From positions 1,605,007-1,630,061 of the forward strand of contig BCLD01000001.1 of the NCBI GenBank assembly GCA_001600875.1: a stretch of 25,055 nt of DNA, written 5' to 3'. The first letter of the stretch is position 1. Every line of letters starts with the position of its first letter. The DNA comes from Solicoccozyma terricola (Eukaryota; Basidiomycota; Tremellomycetes; Filobasidiales; Piskurozymaceae). The notes beneath the pieces are model-generated. The model saw nothing but the letters and a program-made list of their open reading frames with translations, searched no databases and was not told the DNA's origin. Shown here piece after piece: positions 1 through 9,469 of the stretch. A program made the translations under genes and the position numbers.

Positions 1-297
1 TTAGCGAGGATATGATCACGTTGAGATAGTGGGGGGGAGGGGGGGGGGACTTGCCAGAGTAGAATAGTTGCTTTACGTGGAAGAGAGGGTCAGCGTCCAT
101 TGTGTGTGTGTGTGGTAGTAGGTGGTATGCTATGCTATACCCTTTACTATCCCATCCATCCCCCCCACCCCCTCCCCCCCCTTCCCCTTCCATGACGTGG
201 CTTGGACGCGTCGATGAGCAACTGCCACCCATCCTCATCCATCCATACACCCATACACCCACCACCCCACACCCCAACACACTCACTATCCATAACC
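1..297. other. Upstream region of the ChAPs gene, simple-sequence rich
   Basis: No supported gene. The stretch has G-rich runs (about 30-50), a short TG repeat (about 101-113), C-rich runs (about 159-187) and a pyrimidine/CA-rich leader (about 225-297) directly before the ATG at 298. The last part probably holds the promoter and 5' UTR of the ChAPs gene. The short open frames on both strands here are low-complexity (Pro, Gly, His, Thr) and look spurious. Confidence 0.5.
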
Positions 298-3200
298 ATG
301 TCCGACTTATTCAAGGACATTCCAGAATTTGTAGAGGTGAGTTTACCCCCACCGTCTTTCATCATCACTCGTTATCACCGGTGGTTGTGTGGATGTTGGA
401 GTTGATTTCAGAACCGATTACTGAGAGTTGGGTTCCCCCCCCCCCTCCCCTCTCCCCCGGGCGACGTTCTGTTCGTGTGATAGGAACATATCGGAGAGAG
501 TTTAGAAGCTCGTACGGAGACTTTATGTGAGTTTTTCGTTGGGGGTTGGGTTGTAAGCCAACAAGGGAACTTGGTTGGGGGGGGGGGGGGGATAATTCAA
601 AGCGGATGGATGATTGATGGATATACCATGTTTGCATATATCTGACGATCAACGTTATTACCGGATTTACACCACCGCACACCGCACACCACCACCACCA
701 CCACTCCACCACCACCACTCCACCACCACCCACAGCCTCTTTTCGTGAACTTGGACCACCAGATTTATGTCATGTAGTGAAAAGCAATGGAACAGGGAAA
801 AACATTCGAGAGGTGAGGAGTCGTGGTGGTGGTGGTGGTTTAATTACCTTGGGGTTTTACCAACATACTGATTTTTTTTTTTGGATCGATGCGATCTTGC
901 ACCCTTTTTTTTCGCTATTTTGGAATCTATGTAGGTTGGATCATATCATTATTGGTATGTTTTTTTTTTTTTTTTGATATTACTTTCCATCTCATTTTTT
1001 CAACGACGACCGTCTCTTACCAACTCACATCTCCCCTCCCTCCCTCCCTCCCTCCCTCCCTCCCTCCCTCCCTCCCCCCCCCACACACACACGCAGCTCC
1101 GGAATCGAAGCATCATCATCCGCTTCCCTAGCTGCATATTTAAATTCCTTAACATTCGCAGTGGAAGATAATGCAACGTGGTTTGTAGGTAAAAGTGGGA
1201 ATTGGAAGGTGAAAAGTGGGAGTTATTGGTTAGTCTGGGGGATTTCTTTTGGGGGGACCCCGCGGGGAGGGAGGGAGGGAGGGGGGAAGGGGGGGGGGTG
1301 GTTTTGGAGTAATGGGGCTGATGATATGGTGTTGAATCCCTTTTCTTTTCTTTTTTTGTTCCTCACAGTTGCTTTAATGCTTTTTCAAGATTGGATGTAC
1401 GAGTTGATGTGAAAATTCCAGGTGGAGTTGAAGCTTATGTTGTTGATCTACGAGGAGAAAGGTGAGTTTATAAACCCCCCGCAACCCCCCCTCCCCCTTC
1501 CTTCCACTCACCGCAATGTCCCCCTCCCCCCACACACAGACACGAAGCAACTCCCGCAATCTGGCAAGAAACATACGTTTCCGCTTTATTAAGAGCGATC
1601 AGATACGCAGATGATGCTTCATATCGTCTTGCTGGATATCGGAAATTGGATCCTATAACTAGTTTGGAAGGGGAAATGAGGTTTTTGGAGGCTGCCGAGG
1701 CGTTGTTTTTTAAAGGTGAGCTCGAAGGGGGGTCCCCCCGGGGGGAGGGGTAGGGGGGTAGGGGTAGGAGATCTGACGTTTTTTTGGGGTTTTCACACTC
1801 GGTATGCCGGGTTATTAGGTTGGCTACTAGGATCAGATCCTGAGATTCAAGTAGCAACCATCACATCGAATCATTTAACGGCTGGTATTATGAAATATTT
1901 TGGTGATTCTTTTAGATATCAACGTGCGGCGAATTTGTTTGAAAAATTGGTTGATCAAGAACCTCAAGTGGCGAGTTTGTTAGCAAAGAGTTATTTTGGG
2001 ATGAGTGAGTGGGGGGGTTTTCTTGTTTGGCTAGGCTTGATGTTGTTGATGTAGAAGCGAGAAAATTGAGACTGAAATACCAACCCCCCCCCCCAGACGA
2101 AGAAGTCAAAGCTATTCAAATCCTCAACGCCGCTCTCCATCAATCCCCCCACTCTTACCCACTCCTCCACGCACAATGCGATTTTCTACGCTCAAAGGGT
2201 CGTAACGACTGGGCACTCAAAGTAGCTAGACAAGCAGTGAATTGCGCACCAAGCGAGTTTGTTACATGGGCAAAGTTGACAGAGGTATACATCGATATGG
2301 GGATGTATGATTCGGTGGGTTTGGGGCGGAAAGGGGGCTTTTATCGAGTTGGGGTAGAAAACTGATGGAGGAGGGGGATGATAGGCTCTTCTCACATTGA
2401 ATTCATGTCCCATGTTCACTTTCAATGAGCGGTGAGTAGGAGGGGTTCTGCGAGATATCTTGCGGTGGCTGATTTCTTGGTCATTCGACTCTCTCTCTCC
2501 CCGCCCCCCTTCTCTCGCACACAGTGATCTTCATCGCATGCCACCTCCCGCTAGAACCCACCTTCCCATCAAAGCTTTCATCGCGGCGTCCAACATACTC
2601 GATGAAGATGCAGCGAGGGATAATGAGGTGAACGTTCGACCCCCCCCCCCCCCCCGCGCCCCCTCCCACAGTGTAGATCTTTTTGCAGCCTTTCGCTGAC
2701 GACGTTGAGAAACAACAGGCCGACATTGCACTCCTCCGCCTTCCTGCTCCTTCCCTCCGCGGCACGTTCGCTAAAGCATACGCTCTACTCACCCGCCTCG
2801 TTGGTCAAATCGGCTGGGATGACCTACTCAAAACCCGCTCCTCGGTCTTCGTCATGGAGGAAGAATATCGTAAACACAAACGTGCCGTTTCAGTTGATGG
2901 TACAGCGGGAATACCGACGCCTAGAGTCCCCGAGGACATGTCAAAAGCCGCCGGTGATGACGCCTCGACAAAGACGCTCGGACGTAAAACACTCGCAAGC
3001 ATCGATACAAACCTTGGGTCAACTCCCGCTTCCAACATGACGACGAAGAACGGTCTCGAGGTCCCCGAAACGCCTATCCCGACGATCAAGGTCTCCTCCG
3101 AGTCGGATAGGGAGAGGGAACATGCCGATCTGCAGAGAGCGGGAGTGTACCCGAATGGTGTGGAAGTCCCGCCATCGCCTGTGCCTGAGGAGGATGAAAC

Positions 3201-4374
3201 CTCAGTCGATGCCGCCGCCGCCGCCGCCGCCGCCGAGGGCGCCACCGCTGCTACTACTACCCCGCCACGAATGAGGACTCCGGACTTGGAGAAGCCTCAG
3301 CAGGCGCAAACGCCAACGAGTGCGTCACACGGAGAGAGCGCCGAGGGAACAACAAACACAAATGGAAATACACACGCCGGACCCCATGCGTCGAGCTTGG
3401 ATAAAGGTAAAGGGAAACTAGATCTGGAGCGGGAGCCTGCAAGCGACGAAGAGGAAGGAGAGGCTTCCAAGTCTGCATTCAACAATAAAAGGTTGTGTGA
3501 GAGGTGGTTGGACAACCTGTTCATGGTTCTCTACGAGGTAAGGAGATGTTCGATTCGAGAACGTCGGGTCCGTCGCTGATCATACTTTTCCACGATTCAG
3601 GACCTTCGAGTGTATACCATCTGGAGAGCAGAGATCTCGCATTTCAAAACCCAACACATGTCGTATCGAAAGACAGGGACAGAGGTGAGCAGCGGAGTTC
3701 CGGGGTGTGCCGGCCCCCCCGCCGTCTTGTCTAGACTTTTTGACGCCGGCTCAACTCGACAGTGGGAAATCCTCGGTGAACTCGCTCATCGTCTCCATCA
3801 CAAGGAAGAAGCCAAAGATGCCTTTCAACGGTGCTTGGATTCCAAGTTCTCGGCAAAGGCTTGGATGAAGTTGTTGGAGTTTTATGCAGAGGAGAACGAC
3901 TTGGAGAGGACGTTGAATGCGGCGATTAGGTTGACAACTTATCAGCACAGGTGAGGATCGGGAGGGTTTTACACCGTTTCGTTTTTTTTTTCCCGTTTCT
4001 GGTGTGTTGGAGATGCGCTGACTCTCAAGCTCCGCTGCGTCATAGGTGGTACATGGAATCAAGTTACCCAACCATGATCGCGCACTACCTGTTCAAACTC
4101 GGTCAAGTGCATGGTCAGGCTAAAATTCAGTACACACTACTGAGCAAGGTGCGTGCTCGTGAAGCGGAGCGGCTTGATGGATGGTAGAATCGTTCTCACC
4201 TCGAGGTCTTGGTTCCCTTTGCAGTCCCTTCCTGAGGGTATATACGAGTTGATGCAGGGTTACTTGAAGTATGGGGCGACCTTCAAGGTGAGTCTGGTCC
4301 GAACGGGGGCTTTGCTGAAACGTTTTCTGACCTTTCTGTGCGATGCGTGGCAGGTCGAGGGATCAGAGTTCTGA
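298..4374 (+). CDS. ChAPs-family (Chs5-Arf1-binding) exomer subunit, Bch1/Bud7/Chs6-like
   Basis: Exomer cargo adaptor: with Chs5 and Arf1 it moves selected membrane proteins such as chitin synthase from the trans-Golgi to the plasma membrane. Proposed exons: 298-336, 484-526, 736-812, 935-954, 1097-1228, 1369-1461, 1540-1715, 1819-2004, 2097-2314, 2385-2431, 2525-2627, 2689-3537, 3601-3684, 3763-3950, 4046-4148, 4225-4287, 4354-4374 (about 813 aa). Family-like blocks include ELGPPDLCHVV, SASLAAYLNSLTF, DVKIPGGVEAYVVD, a TPR-like run (GSDPEIQVATITSNHLTAGI onward) and a C-terminal helical part ending KYGATFKVEGSEF. Exon 2689-3537 carries a disordered acidic/Ser/Thr/Pro insert of roughly 200 residues with an Ala run encoded by GCC repeats. 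From exon 1369 onward every splice phase is consistent. The ends of the 1097 exon are less sure: a 20-nt micro-exon is needed before it, and its 3' end at 1228 rather than 1188 is chosen only to keep frame. Which yeast paralogue it matches cannot be said. Confidence 0.9.
435..445 (+). repeat. C11 tract in ChAPs intron 1
   Basis: Poly-C on the sense strand, in the 3' half of intron 337-483, about 38 nt before the acceptor. More C-rich sequence follows it. Confidence 0.9.
577..591 (+). repeat. G15 tract in ChAPs intron 2
   Basis: Poly-G on the sense strand, 50 nt after the donor at 527. The same intron ends in a CCA-rich stretch (about 670-733) just before its acceptor, so it has a G-rich 5' half and a C-rich 3' half. 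Confidence 0.9.
935..954 (+). other. Proposed 20-nt micro-exon of the ChAPs gene
   Basis: It lies between an acceptor (TGTAG at 930-934) and a donor (GTATGT at 955-960) and encodes VGSYHY plus the first two bases of a Cys codon. Without it, exon 736-812 (phase 0) cannot join the conserved SGIEASSSASLAAYLNS frame of the next exon, which needs two leading bases. Its 20 nt supply exactly that, and they split a 284-nt interval into two introns. Inferred from phase and splice consensus only. Confidence 0.65.
1033..1082 (+). repeat. TCCC/CCCT tetranucleotide repeat ending in poly-C
   Basis: About ten units of CCCT followed by a C run and a short CA repeat, immediately before the acceptor at 1095-1096. 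It forms an extreme pyrimidine tract on the sense strand of the ChAPs gene. Confidence 0.9.
2084..2094 (+). repeat. C11 tract abutting a 3' splice site
   Basis: The C run is followed directly by the acceptor AG (2095-2096) of the ChAPs intron 2005-2096. The same intron has a G7 run right after its GTGAGT donor, so G and C runs sit at opposite ends. Confidence 0.9.
2640..2655 (+). repeat. C16 tract in a ChAPs intron
   Basis: Poly-C on the sense strand inside intron 2628-2688. The acceptor used is 2687-2688. The nearer AG at 2670-2671 is rejected because it leads to a stop or a frameshift. Confidence 0.85.
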
Positions 4375-4778
4375 TGAGAGTAGGAGAGTAGGGTCTTTGT
4401 AATGGCATCTGTCCGGCTGTCCTCCTACTGTACCTTGAGCTGCGACGATGATGATGACGATGATGATGATTTGGGATCCGTTGGAGCGAGTGGTGGCGGG
4501 GGTGAACGCGACAAGAGAAGATTGCCGAGTGGCATGGTTGGGATGGGATGGGATGGGGTATAGCAGTGAAAGGACGTTGATTCAACTGCACGACACCCTG
4601 TGGCTTCCCAGCGCACTGTCTCATCCACCAAAGCATACAGTAGCCACGTCTACAACAGCTGAATCCACTCGAACGATCATTCCATTCCCAGCAGCTCCGA
4701 CACCACCACCACCATCACCACCACCAGCGGAACACGATTATCACCACATTCCATTCCCCTCCCACCGATCCTGGCACG
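4375..4778. other. Intergenic region between the ChAPs and Ran-binding genes
   Basis: About 400 bp between two tandem plus-strand genes. It contains a GAT/GAC repeat near 4445-4470, a G-rich stretch with a GGGAT repeat (about 4540-4558) and a CAC/CCA repeat (about 4700-4730). The open frames on both strands are repeat-driven and show no family signature. It should hold the 3' UTR of the first gene and the promoter of the second. Confidence 0.5.
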
Positions 4779-7350
4779 ATGCCAACCACTCGCGATGATC
4801 CCACCGATGTCACTGACGTCCCCTCCGAGGACGGTAAACCACAAGTAGAAGAAGACAAGACAGAGGTCTTGGCTCCTGTCCGAGAGTCCACCGATAAGAC
4901 GACATCTAGTAAGTTTTGGGAATCGGGGGAAACGGGGCTTTCTCCCGCTGACAGCATGAACCTCAGCCGCTCACGTCGACATGAATCCATCAACCATCGT
5001 AGACGCTACTCGTGCAGCACGCAAACGAGGGAGGGAAGGATCGACTGAACCAGGAGCTATCCTAGTGAGTGTCCGTCGGGGGAAGAGGGGGGGGGGGGAG
5101 GGGGGGGGTTGTCCGTGAACAAGGCGTCGCCGAGGTTGCTCGTTTGAATGATGATCGACAAACGAGGACGTGCAGAAGATTATCATCGCCAAACGAGTGC
5201 TCTTGCATGTCAAGAAGAGATACAAGTGTGTTCCCCTTGACTGACCACCATCTTCACTTCCTAGGCCTCCGCATCCTCATCCTCAACTTCTATGCACCGT
5301 CTCGCTGTCAAGAAGAATCGAGTCGAGCCATCATCTTCAACTACAGCCGCAACGTCTCTCACCGACGACGATCATACTCCTCAACCCACGACTGACGAAC
5401 AAACTCCACAATCCACCGCTGATTCCTCTATCGCTGAACGAGAAGCCGGAAATATAGGAGAGGTTCGCAAAAAAGTTGCAAAGATGAATTGGAAGGAAGG
5501 AGCAGCTGGGAAGAAAATCAGAGGGAGAGTGGCGGATGATGCGATGTCTGTTGCTAGTGACCGAGGAGCCGATGAGGGTGGTCATGAAGATGAAGAAGAG
5601 GATGAAGAGGACGAGGAAGAGGTCGAGGACGAGGACGAGGATGCTGGGGATAAAGGGAAAGAGGATGGGGAAGACTCTTCGGGAGACGTGGAGGATAACA
5701 GGCAGGTGGAGATTAAAGGTGATATAATCGAGGACCACAAGATGGCTTCTAGCACCTCTGCTTCATCTCCCGCCGCCGCCGATCATCAAATGCAACAAGA
5801 CCAATCGTCTGCTGCTGTTAGCGAGCTTGGAACTCCAGAGGACGTAGTAGATATCGAGGATGGTGGATCCCCGACCACCGCTGTCGAAAGTCAGAATAAG
5901 AAATCCGCATCGTTGACGCCAGACAGTATGGATTTGGATCCTGAAACTGGCAAGAAGAGAAAATTGCTTGAAAGACACTCGAGTACGACTTTGAGTACGA
6001 ATACCAGTGCAAAAGGTGACGACAAGGCTAAACGTTTAAAGGAGACCAACGTGTTGGAGGCAAGTCTGCGACGTCATTGGTTTTTCCCCTCCTGGGATGT
6101 AGCGATAGTACTGACATTGGAGATACCTGTTCCACAGACCTCTGTACGCATGGAGGACAAGGAAACTTTGTCTTCAAAATCCGCTTTGGAAACAGACACC
6201 ACGCCAAAGAAGTCGCAACCAACATTCGCATCATTCTCTTCTACCACATCTCCATTCGGCGTCAAGCCGACTTCTTCCGTCGGTCATACACCCAACACCA
6301 CAGATGGTGCCCTCTCTTCAACGTCTTCGGCCCCCGCCGCCGCCGCCGCCGCCGCAACTCCAAAGAAGCCGCCTCCGACTTTCGGATCATTTACATCCTC
6401 TGCATCACCATTCGGAGCTGTCAAACCAAGCTCGTCGGCTTTTTCTTCTCAACCCGTAGCTTCTACATCCACGGCGGCAACATCATTCAAGTCTACTTCA
6501 AGCAAGGCATTCGGTGGTTGGTCAGTGTCATCTGGTGCAAGTCCATTCGCTACGCCGGTCAAGAAGAAGGAAGTCAAGGATGTAGATGAGGAAAAGGAAC
6601 AAGTCAAGCCATCCGGATCATTCGAGGATATTTTGACATCCAGTAAGGCTGATGAGGAGGAGAAGACTGCTAAAGTGGCTGTGACGGAGAAGGAACGTGA
6701 GTTTGCGCATGCCTGATCGCACTTAATTCCCGAGTAATCTTCTGACGAATTTGGGGCTTTGTTGTACACTAGACCGTACTGGGGAGGAAGATGAGGATAC
6801 GGTGTATCAAGTCCGTTGCAAGTTATACGTAATGGAAACGAATGGCAGTTGGAGGGAACGTGGGACAGGGTCATTACATCTCAACACGAGTCGAGATCAT
6901 GGTCGAGCGGCTAGATTGGGTGAGTGACGAGTGACGAGCATGGGAATAGGTATCTTTTTGATCTAACCCCGGCCGTACTGTTCTAAATCACCAGTCATGC
7001 GAGCGGAGGGTGTCTTGAGATTGATCCTCAACGTCGCTTTATTCCCTGGTATGACGTGCGAGATCACTGGGGACAAATATTTGAAAACTGTGGTGTTGGA
7101 ATCTGGAGAGTTGAAGTCGTTTTTGATCAAGGTGAGCTGGAGGTTGTGGGATTGGGGAATATCCTTTGACAGTATGCGATTGCTGACTCACTATGCGCTC
7201 CCCCTCTCCGTCTCCTCTTAGGTCGGCTCCACCAAAGCCGCCAACGAGCTGAAACAACAGATCCTCGACTATGTTCCCGATACGAAGACTGCGTTGGAAG
7301 TTCCATCACCGAGAGCGGAGGCGGCGGAAGACGCCGAGGAAAAGGTATAA
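4779..7350 (+). CDS. YRB2: Ran-binding domain protein, Yrb2/RanBP3/Hba1-like
   Basis: Probable nuclear Ran-GTP-binding cofactor of the exportin Crm1. The C-terminal exons (6773-6919, 6995-7131, 7222-7350) encode a RanBD1 domain: TVYQVRCKLYVME, SWRERGTGSLHLN, RLILNVALFPGM and ELKSFLIKV. Before it, exons 5265-6059 and 6138-6696 encode a long acidic, Ser-rich region, then FG-type motifs (SPFGVKP, TFGSFTSSASPFG, KAFGGW) and SGSFEDIL, an order that fits Yrb2/RanBP3 better than RanBP1. The 5' exons 4779-4908 and 4967-5064 read well (RKRGREGSTEPGAIL), but their junction to 5265 is unresolved. A 26-codon open segment (5148-5225) could be an internal exon, or a start at the ATG at 5148, but its phase does not match the upstream exon. 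Stop is TAA at 7348-7350; a donor at 7345 could instead splice to an exon ending at 7478. The Yrb2 assignment is family inference and Nup2-like is the alternative. Confidence 0.82.
5087..5108 (+). repeat. G12 and G9 tracts close to a 5' splice site
   Basis: Two poly-G runs separated by one A, starting 22 nt after the GTGAGT donor at 5065 of the Ran-binding gene. Confidence 0.85.
6060..6137 (+). other. GC-AG intron, 78 nt, in the Ran-binding gene
   Basis: Donor GAG|GCAAGT, branch-like ACTGAC, acceptor CCACAG. The 78 nt (26 codons) have no in-frame stop, so a gene caller would read through. The read-through peptide is hydrophobic and aromatic, in contrast to the charged low-complexity protein around it, which argues for an intron. 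Removing it keeps frame. Confidence 0.75.
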
Positions 7351-7606
7351 TGGATGTTTTTCTTGGATGTTCTATGACGATCTAATCTTATTTTCCTGCG
7401 TGCTGTGTATGAACCGTGCTCGTGCTTTGCATGACTGTGACTGTGTATTGTTGGCAGCCTGGCCGCGTGGATGGATGACGCCGACGAAGCACTCACCCAC
7501 TTTGCACGATAGAGATCGGTCCTGTCCCCCGAGTCGCGTCCATTCAATTCAACAAAAGTTGTCGCTGCGACCACCACCCACGTACAACAGCAACCCACCC
7601 GTTATC

Positions 7607-9275
7607 ATGGCTGAATTCACCTACCAAGTGGATGAGAATGCACTGTGCTTCCATGGTCCACTCATCTACGAAGCCAAGGTGAGTTTCCAATCAACAGTCA
7701 AAACCCCAACCAGCTCTGCCGTCGTCGAGAGAAGATGCTTGCTACCACCTTGATTCCCTAGCTTGCCGTAGTTTACCATGCTGACAGCGATACGACCCCC
7801 CCCCCCCCCCCATTTTCGCTTCGAATCCCCTTCCGTTAGATCCTCGACAGAGAGATGTGGACTTCCAAAAATACAAAGACGGATGATATAGGTCCTCATT
7901 ATTTTGTGCATTACAAAGGCTGGAAGAATCGGTATGTTAATTCCCTGTTGGTATCGAAAGTGTACGACACTAAAGCTCCAACATGCTGTTCCTGTGATCA
8001 GATGGGATGATTGGGTTCCATCAAGTCGTCTATTGAAACTCGATAAAGAAGGTCTTGCTCGTCAATCTCAACTCAAAGAGATGAATCGTGCTAGTGCAAG
8101 GAAAGAATCAACCGTCAACAACAACGCATCACCAGGTGGTGGAAGTGGAGCAGGACCGAGTAAAGCAAGTACGACTGGTACTGTTGTATCAGGAGGGAAA
8201 GGGAATAGTGTGATGACTGGGAAGGGGAAGAAGAGGACGAGGGAGACGGCGGCGCTTGATAGCGTGAGTTTGGCGTCACTGCATATCAAAGGGCGGGCGG
8301 GTGGGGGTGGTTGATGCTGATGATTGAGGGGACACCCCGAGATAGGAAGCAGATTATATGAAACGACCAGAGGTTAAGATCCCAATACCGGATCTTCTCA
8401 AGGTCAAGCTCGTTGATGATTGGGAGTTTGTGACGAAGAATCAACAGGTGAGAGAGGGAAGGTGTTTTCGTCGGGGTGTTTGGAACAGCATATTTACAAT
8501 TCGATGAGGTCTTTTTTTTTTCTTTCGTTTCTCCCACTCCAGCTGGTGACATTACCACGAACACCAACAGTGAAGCAAATCGTCGAAGAGTATACTTTGT
8601 ATGCGAGTGAAGCTCGTAAATCGAAAGAGAAACCGACGTGAGAGACCCCAAGTGTTGTCTGAGCAGCACCCAAATGCTGACCAACCAACTTCACGTACCC
8701 ACCCACCCCGGGGGCTACAGTCGATCCGACGCTCTCCTAGCAGAGATTATGTCCGGCTTGGTCGTTTATTTCAATAAAGCGCTCGGTAACAACCTTCTCT
8801 ACCGATTCGAGCGCGGTCAGTATGCAAAAGTTCGACATGAACACGGGGTAGATGGGGGAGATGAGAAACCGATGAGTGAGATTTATGGAGCTGAACATTT
8901 GTTGAGATTGTTTGGTAAGTCTGAGGGGGGTGGTTTCTTGGTTGGCTAGGTCATTGTATCCCGCTGAAACTCGGGCATCGTGATTCGTTTCCCACAGTCA
9001 ATCTACCGATGTTCATCGCGCACACGAGTATGGACACTGAATCAATTAATTTGTTGAAAGAGCAAGTCGCCGAGTTCCTGAAGTGAGTATTGCGGGGCCG
9101 TTGGAAGTCCCCCCGCGGCCCCCCCTTTTTCTGTTCAAATCAAGGCGTGCTGAACAACTCGTCTTCGTCTTCTGATGCGATGCGCAGATGGATGGTCAAA
9201 GAGCACGCCAGACTCTTTCAATCCCCGTACGAGGAAACGACGCATTCGTATCAAGCTGCATCGAGGACCGTGTGA
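7607..9275 (+). CDS. EAF3: Eaf3/MRG15 chromodomain and MRG-domain chromatin protein
   Basis: Subunit of the NuA4 acetyltransferase and the Rpd3S deacetylase that reads methylated H3K36. Exons: 7607-7678, 7840-7931, 8002-8263, 8346-8447, 8543-8637, 8721-8914, 8998-9082, 9188-9275, all phases consistent, 329 aa. The N-terminal chromo-barrel domain (about residues 10-75) shows YEAKILDREMW and HYFVHYKGWKNRWDDWV with the aromatic residues expected of a methyl-lysine cage. A basic Ser/Gly/Asn linker (about 90-140, KGKKRTRE) follows. The MRG domain (about 145-329) shows VKIPIPDLLKVKLVDDWEFV, LPRTPTVKQIVEEY, GLVVYFNKALGNNLLYRFER, EIYGAEHLLRLFVNLP and a C-terminal EFLKWMVKEHARLF. Length and order are typical for the family. 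The start is the first ATG in an ACC-rich leader and begins the conserved FTYQVDENALCFHGPLIYEAK region. Confidence 0.96.
7796..7811 (+). repeat. C16 tract in EAF3 intron 1
   Basis: Poly-C on the sense strand in the 3' half of intron 7679-7839, 26 nt before the acceptor AG. Confidence 0.9.
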
Positions 9276-9389
9276 CACCGACACCTGGACTCGCCGCTAG
9301 CACCGTGGACAGAACACTGCGTCTGTTCGAACTTGTTTGTAAATTTAATTTCCATTGGCTTGAGTGGTTGTATTACTAGTTGAACACGT

Positions 9390-9395
9390 CACGTG
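9390..9395. promoter_or_regulatory. CACGTG palindrome (E-box) upstream of the gene at 9470
   Basis: The sequence TCACGTGA lies 75 bp before the ATG, in the 194-bp gap after EAF3. In fungi this is the core site of Cbf1/USF-type bHLH factors. The same hexamer occurs in three other intergenic regions here. A CAA/CAG-rich leader (about 9420-9469) follows it. Confidence 0.45.
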
Positions 9396-9469
9396 ATCTT
9401 CAGGTCAGAGAGCATCATTCAACATCCAACAGCATCAACAACAACAGCATCAACAACATCAGCACCAAC

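Noticed and set aside
147..368. Open frames on both strands in the first 400 bases and around 102-530
   Set aside because: They are driven by poly-C, poly-G and CA repeats, lack family signatures, and overlap the first exons of the ChAPs gene.
889..1171. Pro/Ser-rich open frames across the TCCC repeat
   Set aside because: They are translations of a tetranucleotide repeat inside an intron; the conserved frame of the following exon is a different one.
3201..3240. GCC repeat as a possible disease-like or regulatory expansion
   Set aside because: It is a short in-frame Ala run within a disordered insert; a similar one occurs at about 6331-6354 in the Ran-binding gene, and such runs are common in fungal low-complexity regions.
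4283..4636. Minus-strand frame in the intergenic region before the Ran-binding gene
   Set aside because: His/Ser/Arg-rich product of GAT and GGGAT repeats; no start context or homology features.
6077..6589. 170-codon plus-strand frame inside the Ran-binding gene
   Set aside because: It is a shadow: the overlapping frame carries FG-type motifs and the correct splice phases into the RanBD exons.
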